In this document: in pieces, positions 9,817 through 22,129 of the stretch
Numbering within the stretch: the stretch's first letter is position 1
Layout of the letters: every line of letters begins with the position of its first letter
NCBI GenBank assembly: GCA_021396245.1
Contig: WNYE01000004.1
Coordinates: 682,001 to 746,000 of the forward strand
Length of the DNA: 64,000 bases
Source of the DNA: Sporothrix humicola
Taxonomy: Eukaryota > Ascomycota > Sordariomycetes > Ophiostomatales > Ophiostomataceae
Direction of reading: 5' to 3'
Made by a program: the position numbers and the translations under genes
The notes under the pieces: generated by a model
The model's database searches: none
The model's input: the letters and a program-made list of their open reading frames with translations, nothing else
Told to the model about the DNA's origin: nothing

Positions 9817-12368
9817 GATGGCGATATATGGAAAGGAAAAAGAAAAGAAAACAAAAGAAAGGGGCAGAAGTTATTGTCGTCCGATATATTATCTAGCCCA
9901 CGTAAGAGTGTGGGATAGATGGGAAGAAAACACCTTGTCACAGGTCTGACAAGGTCACCTGTCTTGTGGGAGAGGTTGAAGAGGGAGTGAGGGGATCGTG
10001 ATGTCACGACGAGGATATATAGATATAAAATAAGGGGAAGGGGAGAAGAAATAAAGAAGAGGGGGCGAAATGTTGAGCACACAGGACTCTAGCCTTGTTT
10101 CGTTGCTTGTGCTTGTCCTACCGCCGATGTGACCTTTGGATCTTTTCCCTCTGAGCAGTCTTGCGCCTGTCACTAGTTTTCTTCCCCCTTTTTTTCTTTT
10201 TATTTCTTCTCCGACTGGAAATGGTCAGATATCAGAGAATATATGTGGTTTTGACTGCCAGGAAAATATAAAGGAAAGGCGCGACTTTGATGGGATTGAC
10301 ACAAATGCCGGGACAATAGTATAAGGTGATATATATCAACGGGAAGATGATAGGCGTATCGTGATAAGTGTATACAAGGAATGGAAAGGACATGGGGATG
10401 CGTTGAGGAAATATGGGAGAGAGGAAGGAAAACAAATTTGACGAAGCAGACTAGGACTCAGGGATATAGGTGGTAAGGACAGGAAAAGAAAATCAAAAGG
10501 AGGACAGACGCTCAGGTAAACGCTTTACATTTGGGCACGATACTCCTTATATCATTACTTGTCGCATGATGCAAACAGAGGAGAGGCAAACAACCGGACA
10601 GAGTTCAAATAGCACAAAGAAACAAGGCATGGGAAAGCACTGGATACTCCCATGAGGCTCTGCCCGATCAACCTATGATTTTCTTGGTACTCTTTCTTTG
10701 CTGTCGCCTGATGGCCAGATCAAACATAAAGTGAAGCAAGTGCAACAACACTGGGGAGCAAGGTGAAGGTGTGTGGCTTCACAAAGTTCAAAATGGAGTG
10801 GTGGGAGACGAACTGAATATGGATATGCTGTTCATTTTGATTTTTGTTGGTCGACGGTATCATGGCTATGCATCTTTCCATACATAATACCTGGGCATAC
10901 ATTTTTTCTGCCCAGTACATGGTAGAAAGTAAATAAAGGGGGCAGGCTATGCAGGTCTTGTTTACGTGCGGTAAGCGTGTATAAAAATTGTGTGGTTTGA
11001 ATTTGGGGCTGGTGCCAATGGCCAGAGCGCCTTTATTTTCTATATAAATACAGGAACCTGGTTGATGCCACGTTATTACCCGTTGATTTGCCTCTCTGGT
11101 TTGGCTCCATGGGACAACTACCTTTTAACGTTCACCTTTGGGTGTGAGGAACCAGTTCGTCGGCTAGGTGCAGGGCGCCTGTCTTTTTGGATTTTCTGGG
11201 TAGGGCCGAAAGGGAGAGGGCAGACTGAGTTCGCTGGGCAGTGGACAAATTATTGGAATGCCATATTTCGGTGAGCATCGCGCGATATCCTTTACCCCTC
11301 TATCTGAGGCTCTGCCTGCTCGTGTCCTTGTCGCTACTCTCGATCGTGTTGTTGGACCTTTGTGCAATGCCCATAGCCTAGGACACAACGTCACCTCTGC
11401 CATTACACATGCACAAAGGCACAAAGAGCTTTAAATGCAGATGCATTTTTTAGTATATTTTCATATTCCACTATTCCCCGGGGTCGTGCAAACGCAGCAA
11501 ACGCTCTTGCGTGGTGCTTTGGCATTGGTCGCCTTTTTCGTTGTTGTGCCATTTTCTTTGTGCTGCCTCGTGGAAGTCCCTGCCTCTCTGTAGATTTTGT
11601 GACACAACGTTTTGACGGATTATCTGCATTACCTAAGAGGACTGAGCGGACTGAGCGTAGCCCGGTGTCGGATACAGCAATGAATAATGGCGGAATATTG
11701 AATTGAGGAAGATAAAAGACATCACACGACACAATGCCTTCCTCCTCATCTTGTGAAACTGTATTCACCTTTGCGAGTCTGTTCGCGGCAGCCTGGAGCC
11801 TCTCCTCACCTACTTCACATGCATGTAACGATGCTTTTGGGCAGGTCCATATTGTCTCGTTGAATGTGGCCCTTGTGGTTTTGGTTTTCAAAATTTGGCA
11901 TTTGTATGTACACGCCTCTCCTCTAGGCCTATTCTATGGTTTCTTGACTTTTGGTAGCAGAAGAAAAGGAAAACAAAATGAAAGAAGCAGAGCAAAAAAA
12001 AAGTATTGCAAATGCTTCCGGCCGCCCGCTAATGATGTTGGTTCCCGCTGCAAAACATACGCAGTGTTTTTGTGGCCTTTCCTGCACCTCTTTTCGGTTG
12101 GAAGACGATACCAAAAGGAATACAAACAAACAACATTTGGAGATTGAAGACAAAAATTTCAAAACAAACCAACCCAGCCCAACCCAACCAGCTAGTGAAC
12201 CAAGACAATACATAAAAATCAAAAACACCTCCTTGTAATGCTTGAATGCATGTTTGCCCCTCCCATGTTGTTTTCCAGGGTATAGAAATTAAGACAGAAA
12301 ATGTAACAAAGGGAGAAAAGAAGGGAAGACAGGAAATGTAGAAAAAGAAGAGAAGATCAAGAGTGCAC
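9817..12368. other. Intergenic, upstream of CCCH gene
   Basis: This 2.5-kb stretch lies between two - strand genes. Its left part is purine-rich on the + strand (pyrimidine-rich on the CCCH-gene strand), consistent with a leader or promoter. Open frames at 11403-11891 (-, 162 codons) and 11734-12147 (+, 137 codons) overlap each other and show no domain, so neither is called. It also includes the ITC1 3' end. Confidence 0.5.
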
Positions 12369-15300
12369 TCAACGACGTGTGCCCTGGCGCGTCTTCTTGC
12401 GCGGCGGCTCCTCTTCGGGCTCGGGCTCCTTCTTCCGGGTCTGCTTGCGCGACCGGGGCGGCGGCGGCGGCTCGCTGTGGAGGTGGCCCAGGTCTTCGAG
12501 GGCCATGCCGTTGGTCCACGCCTTGCAGCGCAGGATTGTTGGTGTCGATTCGACGGTAGGTATGGGCGTGGGCGCGGCGCGCGTGCGGGTGCTCTTGCGC
12601 TTCGAGGTGCCGTTGGCAGCCTCTTCGGCCTTGTCCCGCTCTTCCTTTTCTTTTTCTTCCTTTTCCCGGGCTTCCTTCTCCTCCTTCTCCTTGTCGGCAG
12701 CGGCGGCAGCCTCCTCTTCGTCCGGCAGGCCCAGGTACTTTTTGCGGTTCTGCATGTGCGTTACGATCTTTCCGCGGAATGAAACCAGCTCTTTACGGAG
12801 TTTCATTTCGTTGAAGCCGCGCGGGTCCAGCCAGCTGATCAGATCGTCGAGCTCCTTGGGTTCCGAGAAGTAGCCCCATTGCGTCGCACTAAAGATGCTC
12901 GTCGCGCCCTCTTCGCGCTTCTTGCGCTCCGGCACCGTCATGTTGAACTTGGCCTTGTACTCGTTCTGGTGCTCGGCCGGCATGTCAATGTAGCCCTCGC
13001 GCTCCAGCTCGTCAGGGCCCTGCACCCAGATGCAGCCGTTGGCGTACTCGGCCTCGGCCGTCGAACTGGTGGGCAGGCCCGCGTATGGCATGCCGTTGCG
13101 CTCGAACCAATAGTACCGGTTCCAGAACCGATCCTTGCCCAGGACGCGTGTGCGCGGGCAGTCGGCCTCGCGCAGGTCGTTGTCGAGCGTGGCAATCTCG
13201 TCCTCGCACTCCTTGATCTCTTCCTCCTTCTTCTCTATGTCACGGAGGAGCTTGATGAACTGCTTGGACTGCTTGGGCATCTTGGCGGCCGCCTCGGCCT
13301 CCTTCTTGCGCTCGATCTCTTCTTCAATCTTGCGCTTGCGCTCGGCGGCGCGGTCGTCGGCTCTGCGCAGGCTCCGTCCACGGGCGTTGACAGGAGGGGC
13401 GCCCGAGTCGTCAGAATCCTCGTCGCCGTCGCCGGCATGCGACAGATCTTCGACGTCGCTCATCTTGACATCGCCGTCGACCTTTGTCGGCTCTTGGGGT
13501 GGTGAGGGCGGCATGTTGTCAGGAAGCAGAATCTTGCGCTGCTCGTTGAGCACCTTGAGATCCTCAACGGCCTGCTTGCGCGACCGCTGCCACTCAATCT
13601 TCTCCTTGCGGTACTTGGTCATCTGCTCGCTGCAGTCCTCCATGTAGCCGCGCACAGCCTTGGTCTCCATGGTGAGCATGCAGATGATCTGGAGCACCTG
13701 GACGCGGTAGTTGATGTCGAGCGCGGAGTAGTGCTCCTGCACGGTCTCCTTGGTCGCCTCAACATCCGGCGGCACAATCTGAGCAAGCAGCTCTTCGCAA
13801 ACGGCGTGGCGGCGGTCGTCTTTGGACAGTTGGTACAAAAGGCCGACCAGCATAAGCTGCCAGCCGCCGTCCTTGAAGTTGCGCTTGCGCAGCTCGTCGA
13901 TCCAGTCGTAGTCTTCGAGAGCCTCTTCGGCGTTGTGGACAGCTGCGGCTTCCTCCTCTTCCGCCTCCTTTTCTGCGGCGGCTGCTTCGGCAGCAAGTCG
14001 TTCCGCCTCGACCTTCGCAAGGCTGCTGCGAGTAGCCCGAGTGGCTCGTGGCTGAGGTTCCGGCTCGGGCTCCTCCTCTTCCTCCTCTTCTTCATCCTCA
14101 TCTTCCTCGTCGTCTTCGTCGTCCTCTCCGTCAATATCAGGAAGGTGAATTTGGACAGCGCCGCCGTCGGCTTCGGACTGGACGAGCGTCTTGAGGACAG
14201 AGCAGTGGATCTCGTCAAAGAGCTGGATGGGTTCGTCGTCGGACGCGGAAAGGAGGGCCTCGATGAAATCGTCGAAAGTAAACGAGTCGAGCTTGAAGAT
14301 CTCGCAGTACACGTTGAGCGTGTCCCACGTTTCCAGCAGAGGTCCGACGGACTTCATCAGAATCTTTTCGGAGACGGGCAGACGCTTCTTCTGACCTGGC
14401 TGGTCGGCCTCGACGGGGGCATCGCTGCAGAGGAAACGGAGGGCAGGGCGCGTCGACTTGCTTGGCTCGAGCTGGAGGTCTTCGATCGGGTACCTTGGAG
14501 GCGGAGGCGGCGGAGGCTGTGCGGGCGCTTGTGGCATGTGGTGACCTGGGGGTGTGAGGGTCTGGTTCCGCATTGACAAAGAAAATTGGAAAGGATTGTT
14601 CGGCAGAGGCAGGTATTGGAATTGACCGGGTTCAGGATGATGGGCAAAACCAGAGTGCCGGGATTTCGACGAACCATTGATCTTCTTCTCTTGGCTCTGC
14701 TGCTGCTGGCGCTGTTGCTGAGCAAGCTGGATGTGCTTTGCCTTGTGGCTCTTGGGCGGCTTCAGGTCGGGCAAACGCAGGCCACCGCCGCCAGCTTCGG
14801 GACTGCTAGGACCGCTGTTGAGGAGGGTGCTGAAATCGCTATGGTTCTGGGACTGTCTCTTTTGGGCCTGGAGCTGCTTTCTCTCCATAATCTTTGTGTT
14901 ATAAAGAAGGTGAGAGGGCACGCGTGTGTCGATATGGTACTGCTCTGCGACATCGCTCTTCACCAGCCAGGGAGCGCCATTCCACGCCTCACGTGCTACG
15001 GTCTTTTTGATGAATGAGCGCAGGACGATCTTGGTGAAGACTTTGCGGTCGCGGTAGATGTTGGACTCCTCGAGAACGGCTTCGTCGCCGCGCGTGCCAT
15101 CGAGGCCGACAATATAGCGCGTGTATGGGGGCGTGAGTGTGCCGTCGGGGAGGACTTTGCTGCCATAACGGGTCTTGTCACGCACAATACCGTGCCGGCG
15201 CTCAGAGTCAGACATAATGACTGTGACGGCTTCGCCGGGGTGGTAGTCGTTCTTGAACTCGTCGTAGATCTGGTCGACTAATGCGTCGATTCGGGAAACG

Positions 15301-15976
15301 GTCTGGAACTGGACGCGGCGCAAGATGGGACCTTTGAGGGCCTCGGGGAAAGCTTGGTCGACTTCGGCGGCACCGGCGCGCTATGGTATCGCCATGTTAG
15401 TATGCACTCGCTCCCAGAGCGACGACAGCCACGTAGCCAAGTAATGAAAATGCAGGGGCGATGGAAACAAACCTCGCTCTCGATGGCCTCGAAGAAGTTC
15501 AGATTGGAGTGGCCTGTGATCTGGCAGTTGAATTTGCGCTGAGTCGAGGTGTCACATGTTAGTTCTTCGTCTTCTCTCTTACAATACCATTCCTAAACAT
15601 GTTGGCCGGAGGTTCGTACCTGCTTGTAGAAATCCATCCTTGGCTTTAGTTAGCATGGGACATCAAGTCATGGTCAATATATTGTTAGTTCATGAGACAT
15701 ACCTTGCAAGATAGGCGTCATATGAGTTGAAGACTTCGCCTGTGTCTTTGATGTACCACACCTGTGCCACGAGTTAATCAAACTGCGGGACACGCCCGGG
15801 AGTGAGCTACACGGAAAAATAAACAAACTGAACAAAACATACCTCATCATTGTCACGTAGGTTTTCTGGCGGTGGCCGGAGTTGCACCGGCTTCCGCTTG
15901 AAAAGCACCTAAGGAAGCGTCGTGTAAGTAAAGGAGATGCCATGCACCGGCTAGCAGAGAGTAGGGAACATACCAT
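12369..15976 (-). CDS. ITC1: ISW2-complex accessory subunit (WAC/DDT/WHIM protein)
   Basis: This is the Itc1/Acf1-type partner of the ISWI ATPase, which positions nucleosomes and represses transcription in the nucleus. Exons, in order of transcription, are 15976-15974 (the start codon only), 15908-15843, 15761-15703, 15638-15620 (19 nt), 15538-15473 and 15380-12369, giving 1074 residues. The spliced N-terminus reads MVLFKRKPVQLRPPPENL, then VWYIKDTGEVFNSYDAYLAR and MDFYKQ, matching the WAC domain of yeast Itc1. Next come the VSRIDALVDQIYDEFKNDYHPGE segment, a Pro/Gln-rich linker, the DDT domain (about 375-480), an Asp/Glu-rich run (about 488-508), WHIM motifs from about 560, and the signature VLGKDRFWNRYYWFERNG near 815. 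The Lys/Glu-rich charged coil and basic tail are at the end. Introns are 65, 81, 64, 81 and 92 nt. The first two microexons are inferred from splice signals and homology. Confidence 0.9.
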
Positions 15977-18900
15977 GGTGAAGAAAGTGGTGGTTACGCC
16001 AAGACCAGTTTATGCACAAAAAGCAACAGATGGCCTAGATATTCCTGTTATACTGTCTTGATATAAAGTTAGAACGGGTTCGAAGTGCGTTGAGAGGTGA
16101 GGCGGTCCGGTAGGCATATATATGAAAAGAATCAAAGAAAGAAAGAAGAGCGGCGGTTGTGGATGTGGGTAGAAGTGGCACGGAGGTTGCGGCTGGCGCG
16201 TTTTGAAGTTTGTAGGTGAAAGAGTTTACAATTTTCGGGATGGTCGCAGGTTGCTTTTTGGTGGATTTGGGGGAGAGGCAAAGAGCGGATGGGGAGGGCA
16301 TGGGATATATTTGTGCGTGTAGTAGCGCGCGCACGTGTGGAGGTGCGGCGTTGTGATATAGCTTTGCCACGACCGGAGGATGTTGGTTGTTGCTTTTGTG
16401 CTATTGTGGAGGTTGTGAAATTTGGACAAGGGTTTGTTTGGCGACGAGGGGGTTGTTGGTGTCGTGGCTGGGGTGGGGAGGACGGGATTGAAGGAAGTGG
16501 GAGTGAGGACGGATGGTTGGAGCTGAGAGAAGGAGAAGGGGGAGGAGGCAGAGTAAGGCCAAAAAAAAGCGCTTAGAAGAGGACACGCCTTCGGGGCCCG
16601 GAAATCGAAGAAGCGAAGAGAGCACCACCACAACAGCGAGGACGCGATGAAAAGTATATGAAAATGAGATACAATGACAGGAGAGACTGAAGACAGGATG
16701 CAGATAATGTGAGGAGAGGAGAGGGCGAGGTGAGTCCGGGGAATGAAGAGGTTTGAGGTGAGGAAGGAGGTCACGTTTTGCGGGCCGATCTGGCGACTTA
16801 CACGAGAATGCGCGTAGGGCAGACGCGCATATAAAAGAAAGCAGAGAGCTATCCGTCGGGTTGGCCGTCTGATATTGGATGAAAGGAGGCGTTGTGACGC
16901 GGGCGCGGATGCTAGAAGTCGCGAGACGTTTGAAGCTTTTTCTGTCGCGTCGTTGGCGATTTGTTGTGGTGCTGAGTTTGGTGCGTGTTGAGGCGGGTAG
17001 AAGAGTGGAGGTCCGCGACAAAGGAGGGAGCTGGGGGCGCGCAGGGGTGGCCGTTTTTGTAAGTGGTTGAAAATAGGTTGAGAACCAAAAGGCTAGAGAT
17101 ATTGACAGAGTATGCCTAAGAAATGCTGTCCACGATGCGGTGAAGAGATAGAAGAAATCGTGTCGTGGTTGATGACGCGGGAGGAAGGAGAAGGGGTGGA
17201 GGAAAAATTATGAAGGAGGGAAGAAAGGAAGGAGCGAACGTGGAAGAAGCCGAAGAAAGACGAGGACGGAGGCAAAGTGGGACAGGGGGGAAGGTGCAGG
17301 TGAGAGAGGAAAAGAAGAAAAATATTATGAGACTAAAAAGGCGAGCGGGTTGGAGGCGACGGCGGACGTGGTCGAGGAAGGAGGAGGAAGAGCGACACGA
17401 CGGGGGTACAAACCACGACAACACTAGTTTTGGCAAGAGCGGGTGTAGAAAAAGCCCCATTTGCGCGCCGCCAAGACAAGGAAAGAGCAAGGCAAGAGAC
17501 GAGATCGAAGAAATTCAAAAGGCAAGAGCAGACGACACGATCGCATCAAGTCCAAGGGTGCAGGCAAAAAAAGAAAAGAAAGCGGCAGGAGCATTGCCCG
17601 CCAGTTAATTCTGGATTTTTGGAATTTTTTGGCAGCAGCAGGGCAAAAAAGACTTGACCAACGCGCCAGGTACCGTTCCCGCGGTGTGGGTCCCCACCAT
17701 CTGGTCTCTCCCGCTTCGTCCTCCTCCCCAACGGTGTAATCCCTCCTCCTCCTCCTTGTTTCTTTTCTGACGGGGCCCGGCCACGACAGGCACACCCCAA
17801 ACATCCGCCACTCTGCAAACTCGTCTGCATCGAGAGAACAACATGAGAGACACTGGTTTGCATCACAAAATTTATATCATGGGCAATGGGTCGGATCTGT
17901 AGTTCAGCCTTGATATATGCATGTAAATCCCACCTTGAACAGGGGTCGCGACAACCTACTTTCAACGTCATGTCGTTAGATTGATATTTTGGCACCGCGA
18001 CAGTCTTCAAAATTGACGTTTTTGTACTCGTTCGAATCTCCAGAAGAAGAGCTACAATCTGAATACATATTTGTAGAATTTCAATCGCAAATGTATATTG
18101 CAGTCTGTGTTGAAAAATTTAGTCCCAGATTTCTTCTCGGGTAGCCGAAAACAAGCGATCAACACCAAAAACACGTCGAGACACATGAAATGCACCATTT
18201 TCGAAATCGTCTTTCTCAACATGACGTAGTCCAAATTTTATGAAAACTATATCACTGTGGAGCACATTCATTCAAATACTCGAATAAATATATGTATATC
18301 AAATTATCGCGTCCTGTTTGCCGATGCAGCTCAATATCTAGAAGTCAATATCTCGATGTCGAGGTTGCGTCGAGCCTCACTTGTCATTCTTATATTGATA
18401 TCGCAAACAGGACAAATGAATACTTTCGAATATTGACAATACATCTACGAGCTGTTTGATCCGATGCATCCATGAATTTGTGCTCCTTTTGCCTCTTTTA
18501 CGGGCTCGTGTTTTCCTTGTCCTTGAAAAGTGGGCGCGATTGCCTCTTGAACGCGGCAGTCGTGGGCCTAACAATAAGACCTTGGTCTAAGGATGATCGG
18601 GGGAGGACACCAATTTTTGGTGCGAAAAAAAGAAAGGAGGGGGGAGTGACCCGAGTGCCCCGGCTGCGGAGGTACCTTTCGCCAAAATCTGTGTGGGGAG
18701 TACCTGCGGACCACGTTCAGCCTTGCATTCTGCAGGCGATTGGCGGGTGTGATGTCTCTGTGGTGTGCTGGGCGTTGTTCCAGACAAGGTACCAAAAAAG
18801 GGAAAGTAGGGAACCTTGACAAGTCAGCGCGGACCCATAAATACCCTAATATGGCTAGCTTGGTCACGTGCAAGGGCCACAACGTCAACCTCACCTCTAG

Positions 18901-19227
18901 TTTTGCCGGCACCACAGGGCCCTCCGCAACAGGGAGGAGCGCCCATCAGCACACTGCAGGACCGACACTCGCCCGACCCTGCCCAGTTCGGCATCGTTTG
19001 CTACGTTTGGCACTGCGAGACTGCTGGCAGCGCCATCCATTAGGTTTTTTAAGCTGGACGCGTTTACGAGGCTGAGAATGCACTTACAGCCTTGCCGACC
19101 TCGATGCTACATATATATGATATTGTGTTTCTTAATCGAGGCAAATGATTTTGCGACTTATTAATCTATTTGGCTTTTATGATTTTTTATATGATATGAC
19201 AAATGAACAATATGATCTCTGGCTTCC
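15977..19227. other. Gene-poor interval upstream of ITC1
   Basis: This is 3.2 kb without a supported gene. From about 16200 to 17600 the + strand is strongly purine-rich (CT-rich on the ITC1 strand), typical of a long fungal leader or promoter. Open frames there are low-complexity. From about 17820 to 18470 the DNA becomes AT-rich and contains an imperfect inverted repeat (listed separately). The part from 18500 to 19200 holds no recognisable gene. Confidence 0.5.
18311..18413. repeat. Imperfect inverted repeat in AT-rich DNA
   Basis: The 11-mer GTCCTGTTTGC (18311-18321) reappears inverted as GCAAACAGGAC (18403-18413). The arms continue in imperfect form (GATATTGA/TCAATATC words). A second direct-type echo, CTGTTTGATCCGATGCA, follows near 18449. 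No clear target-site duplication flanks the pair. It may be a transposon remnant or a hairpin. Confidence 0.4.
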
Positions 19228-20860
19228 TTACGAGGTAAAGTAGACGACCAGGAAGCCGATCCAGCTGCCAACAACGCCAATGGCAGAGTAGGAGCTGGTA
19301 AACATCAGAGGCAGGAACTCGTACCGCGCACCAAACACAAGCTGGTGCAGCAGCGAGCAGTAAACAATGAGCGGGATGCTGACAGCAATGTAGAGCGTGC
19401 TGAAGCGGTCAAAGAGGAAGAAGCGGGCGCGCGTCGAGGCAGGCGCAAGGCGATCAAAGGCCAGCAGGAAGAGCACGAGCCAGAAGATGGTGTAGACCGT
19501 CTTTATGGGGAACTCGGCCGGCGTGAACAGCAGCGGGAAGAGCGATACGTGGCCGGCGACAGCGAGAGGGCGGAACGCGCTAAGGTAGCGACGGTTCTTG
19601 AGGGCAAGCAGGCTGAAAGGGATGATCACGAGGAGCACGGCCTTTTCGTGGACGTGCCAGCCAAAGAGGAACGAGGCGTAGCCGCAGAGCGTAACGGCGC
19701 CGATAAAGTTGTCCCAGGTGGGCGACGTGAACAGCTGCAGCAGGGGCAGTGCCTGGAAGATGATGGTGAGGATGAAGCAGGTGCGAGGGCTGACATCGGG
19801 CAGAACAGCAAATGCAGTGTCTCCAACAAGACCACGCGTGACACTCGTCAACGCCTCCGTCTTGACATGCCATCCAAAGCGGGGAGCAACTATATCGTTA
19901 GTAAGGGAAATAATTATTGAATAGAGCACCAGCGATTGCTTACCATAGATCAAGACACGGTCAACAAAGGAGTACATGGCCCAGACATTCGGCGCCCAGT
20001 AGGCGTGACAGAGACCGCGCGAAAAGGGGAACAGGCGGCTCAGGATCTGCGGGATCTGGTTCTTGATCGCAAACGGACCAAATGCCACACCCAAAATCGC
20101 ACCGATGCCGCTGGCCAGCTTGACACAGTTGAGCCACTGGATGCGGAAGATGGACTTGGGCGACAGGCAGTAGGCGCGCAGCAAGAAGACAATGTACGCG
20201 GGCGCAAGGTACGCGTAAATGTGCTTCATGCACAGCAGCGCGGCGAACACAAGACCGCTTCCGAGCAGAGTCTGCTTCTTCTTGGCCAGCACGAGCGAGT
20301 AGACCAGGATGCCGTACAAGAAGCCGTTGTATTGGAAGTGGATGTGGTCAATGATGAGCAGACCGGGCGACAGAATAATCGAGATGGCGACGGCCTGGGC
20401 GGCGCGTTTGCTGGGACCGTGGCACGAGTCGACAAACTTTTGCAGGGCGTAGACCAAGAAGATTTCTGTCGCGATAACCGACGAGCGCTGGAAGTAGACC
20501 GTCTCCCAGCTCGAATAGTTGAGGTTGCGGACGCGAAGCATGGCCGGGTCGATGAGTGCGGCGACCTTGGACATGATCCACTCAAAGTAGGCAAAGAAGG
20601 GCGGGTAGTCGAGGGTCCATTCCGACGTGTGTTCGTAGTACCATTCCAAGAGCGGCAGGCTGTTGGTGATGGCGAGCCAGTTGCGATGGACTTCAAAGTC
20701 GGTGGATTTGCTGTTTGTTGTTAGAAGGGGGCGCAACGTAAAGGGGGCTGTTTTGAATCGCGCTATTCAAAGGGACTCACTATGCCGGGAACAAGAGAAT
20801 CTTGAACGCCGCAGCGACAAGCGCGCACTGCGCAATTGATGGGTAAGCTTCTACCGCCAT
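19228..20860 (-). CDS. ALG8: Dolichyl-P-Glc:Glc1Man9GlcNAc2-PP-dolichol alpha-1,3-glucosyltransferase
   Basis: This is the ER-membrane glucosyltransferase that adds the second glucose to the lipid-linked oligosaccharide before N-glycosylation. Exons are 20860-20781, 20710-19944 and 19889-19228, giving 502 residues. The spliced start is [20 protein letters not shown], followed by the ALG6/ALG8 family hallmark [14 protein letters not shown] (about 58-71), the loop [58 protein letters not shown] and [18 protein letters not shown]. Many hydrophobic segments indicate a polytopic membrane protein. The second intron (19890-19943) is 54 nt, in frame and stop-free, with a perfect branch site (TACTAAC), so a naive reading frame runs through it. 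A five-codon upstream frame overlaps the start codon. It is divergent from the EMP46/47-like gene. Confidence 0.92.
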
Positions 20861-22129
20861 GGCAACATTGCTGTTTCGCTCGCCAAGTCGTGATCTTGAA
20901 GAGGTGTGGATGGGAATAGGCGAAAGGTGATGCGATTGAGTTAAGCAGCAATTTTGGGTTGAGGTGGCTTTCTGGAGCTGTCCAAAAAAGCTTAGCGCTA
21001 AAACCCGGATAACCGACCGCGTAGCACCGGCTGCACACCTGCACAGTGGGATTGGATTGGCCTTATCGCGTCCCCTATCGCGTCAGACATACTCCAGCCA
21101 CAGTGGGCGATCCCCGCAACACAGGGGAAAGGGGCAAGAGTATGATGCGACTGGCCCACGCAGCTTGAGAAGGAAGGAGCTATTGCCAGCTTTATGGATA
21201 GGCCAGCATATGGCTATTTGGAGTGAGTTTTGCATTCAGAAATAGCTTCATAAATGACGAGAAAATGCTAGAAAAATTGCCATATAACCAATTGGTTTGC
21301 AATTCAAATTGGTGTAGTTGTGACCCCGTGCATCGAAGTCGAAGCTCGGACTATGCAGGAGCTCTTTCCCCCTTTGTCTCTTTTCATCTGGAAACGCCTT
21401 TCCGCCTGTAGCCACTGGAACTGGGGAACGGACAGTGTCTCGATTGTCTCAAGTATGTGGCGCTAAAACGCCCCCAAACCAGCGGGCAGGCCCCGGCAAC
21501 CCCTGGTTTCCAGAAGACAGGACAAATGCTACGGCGCATCGCACTTGCCATTTGGCAGCCAGTTCTTAACTCCAACCGCCCGCCAACCAGGGGAAATTAA
21601 GCTTTTAAGCTCCAGATTGCGCTTTTGCAAACTGACAAACTGTCAACTCGACTGCACGCGACATCTCGACGACGTTGACGACAGCATTTACTATCGTTCC
21701 ACTCTCTACGATAGCGTTAAGTTGCATTATACATCAAGCATCCGCGGCAGGAAACGCGACAAGCGCAGTCTTAACGGCCTTTATTAACGAATTTAACGGA
21801 ACACCAATCGGGACGACGACGCAATTCAGCCGGATCTCCGACCAAAGAAGACAGCTTGAGCTTTTGGGTTTTTTTTTGGATATTTTTGGGAGACCCTTCT
21901 TTTGGTTTTCTGTATATTGCTTGCTGCTTACTTGCCGCACCTGCAAGCTGTCCTCAAGGTTGTGAGAGGGAAAATCTCACTGGGGCGAACCGTCTTTAGC
22001 CGTTCGAGGACGCACGACAGCAGAGCCTCTTGAACTTCTTGGAGACTTTGTTCTGCAGGACCAACGCTTGGATTCTCGACAGAGCCAGCCTCAACCTCAA
22101 CGACATCACCACATCACACATACGACACA
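20861..22129. other. Bidirectional promoter region ALG8 / EMP47-like
   Basis: This 1.27-kb spacer separates two divergent secretory-pathway genes. It includes a doublet of TATCGCGTC words near 21065-21085. No convincing gene lies inside; the 96-codon frame at 21675-21965 has no domain. Confidence 0.5.

Noticed and set aside
11403..12147. Overlapping 162-codon (-) and 137-codon (+) frames
   Set aside because: Mutually exclusive, no domain or intron support.
13731..14576. 281-codon + strand frame inside ITC1
   Set aside because: Antisense shadow of the ITC1 last exon.
16070..16090. GGTTCGAAGT, resembling a tRNA B box
   Set aside because: No pairing T stem, acceptor stem or A box around it.
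16226..17021. Overlapping 180-206 codon - strand frames
   Set aside because: Hydrophobic/Ser/Pro low-complexity frames from pyrimidine-rich DNA; two frames overlap each other; no homology evident.
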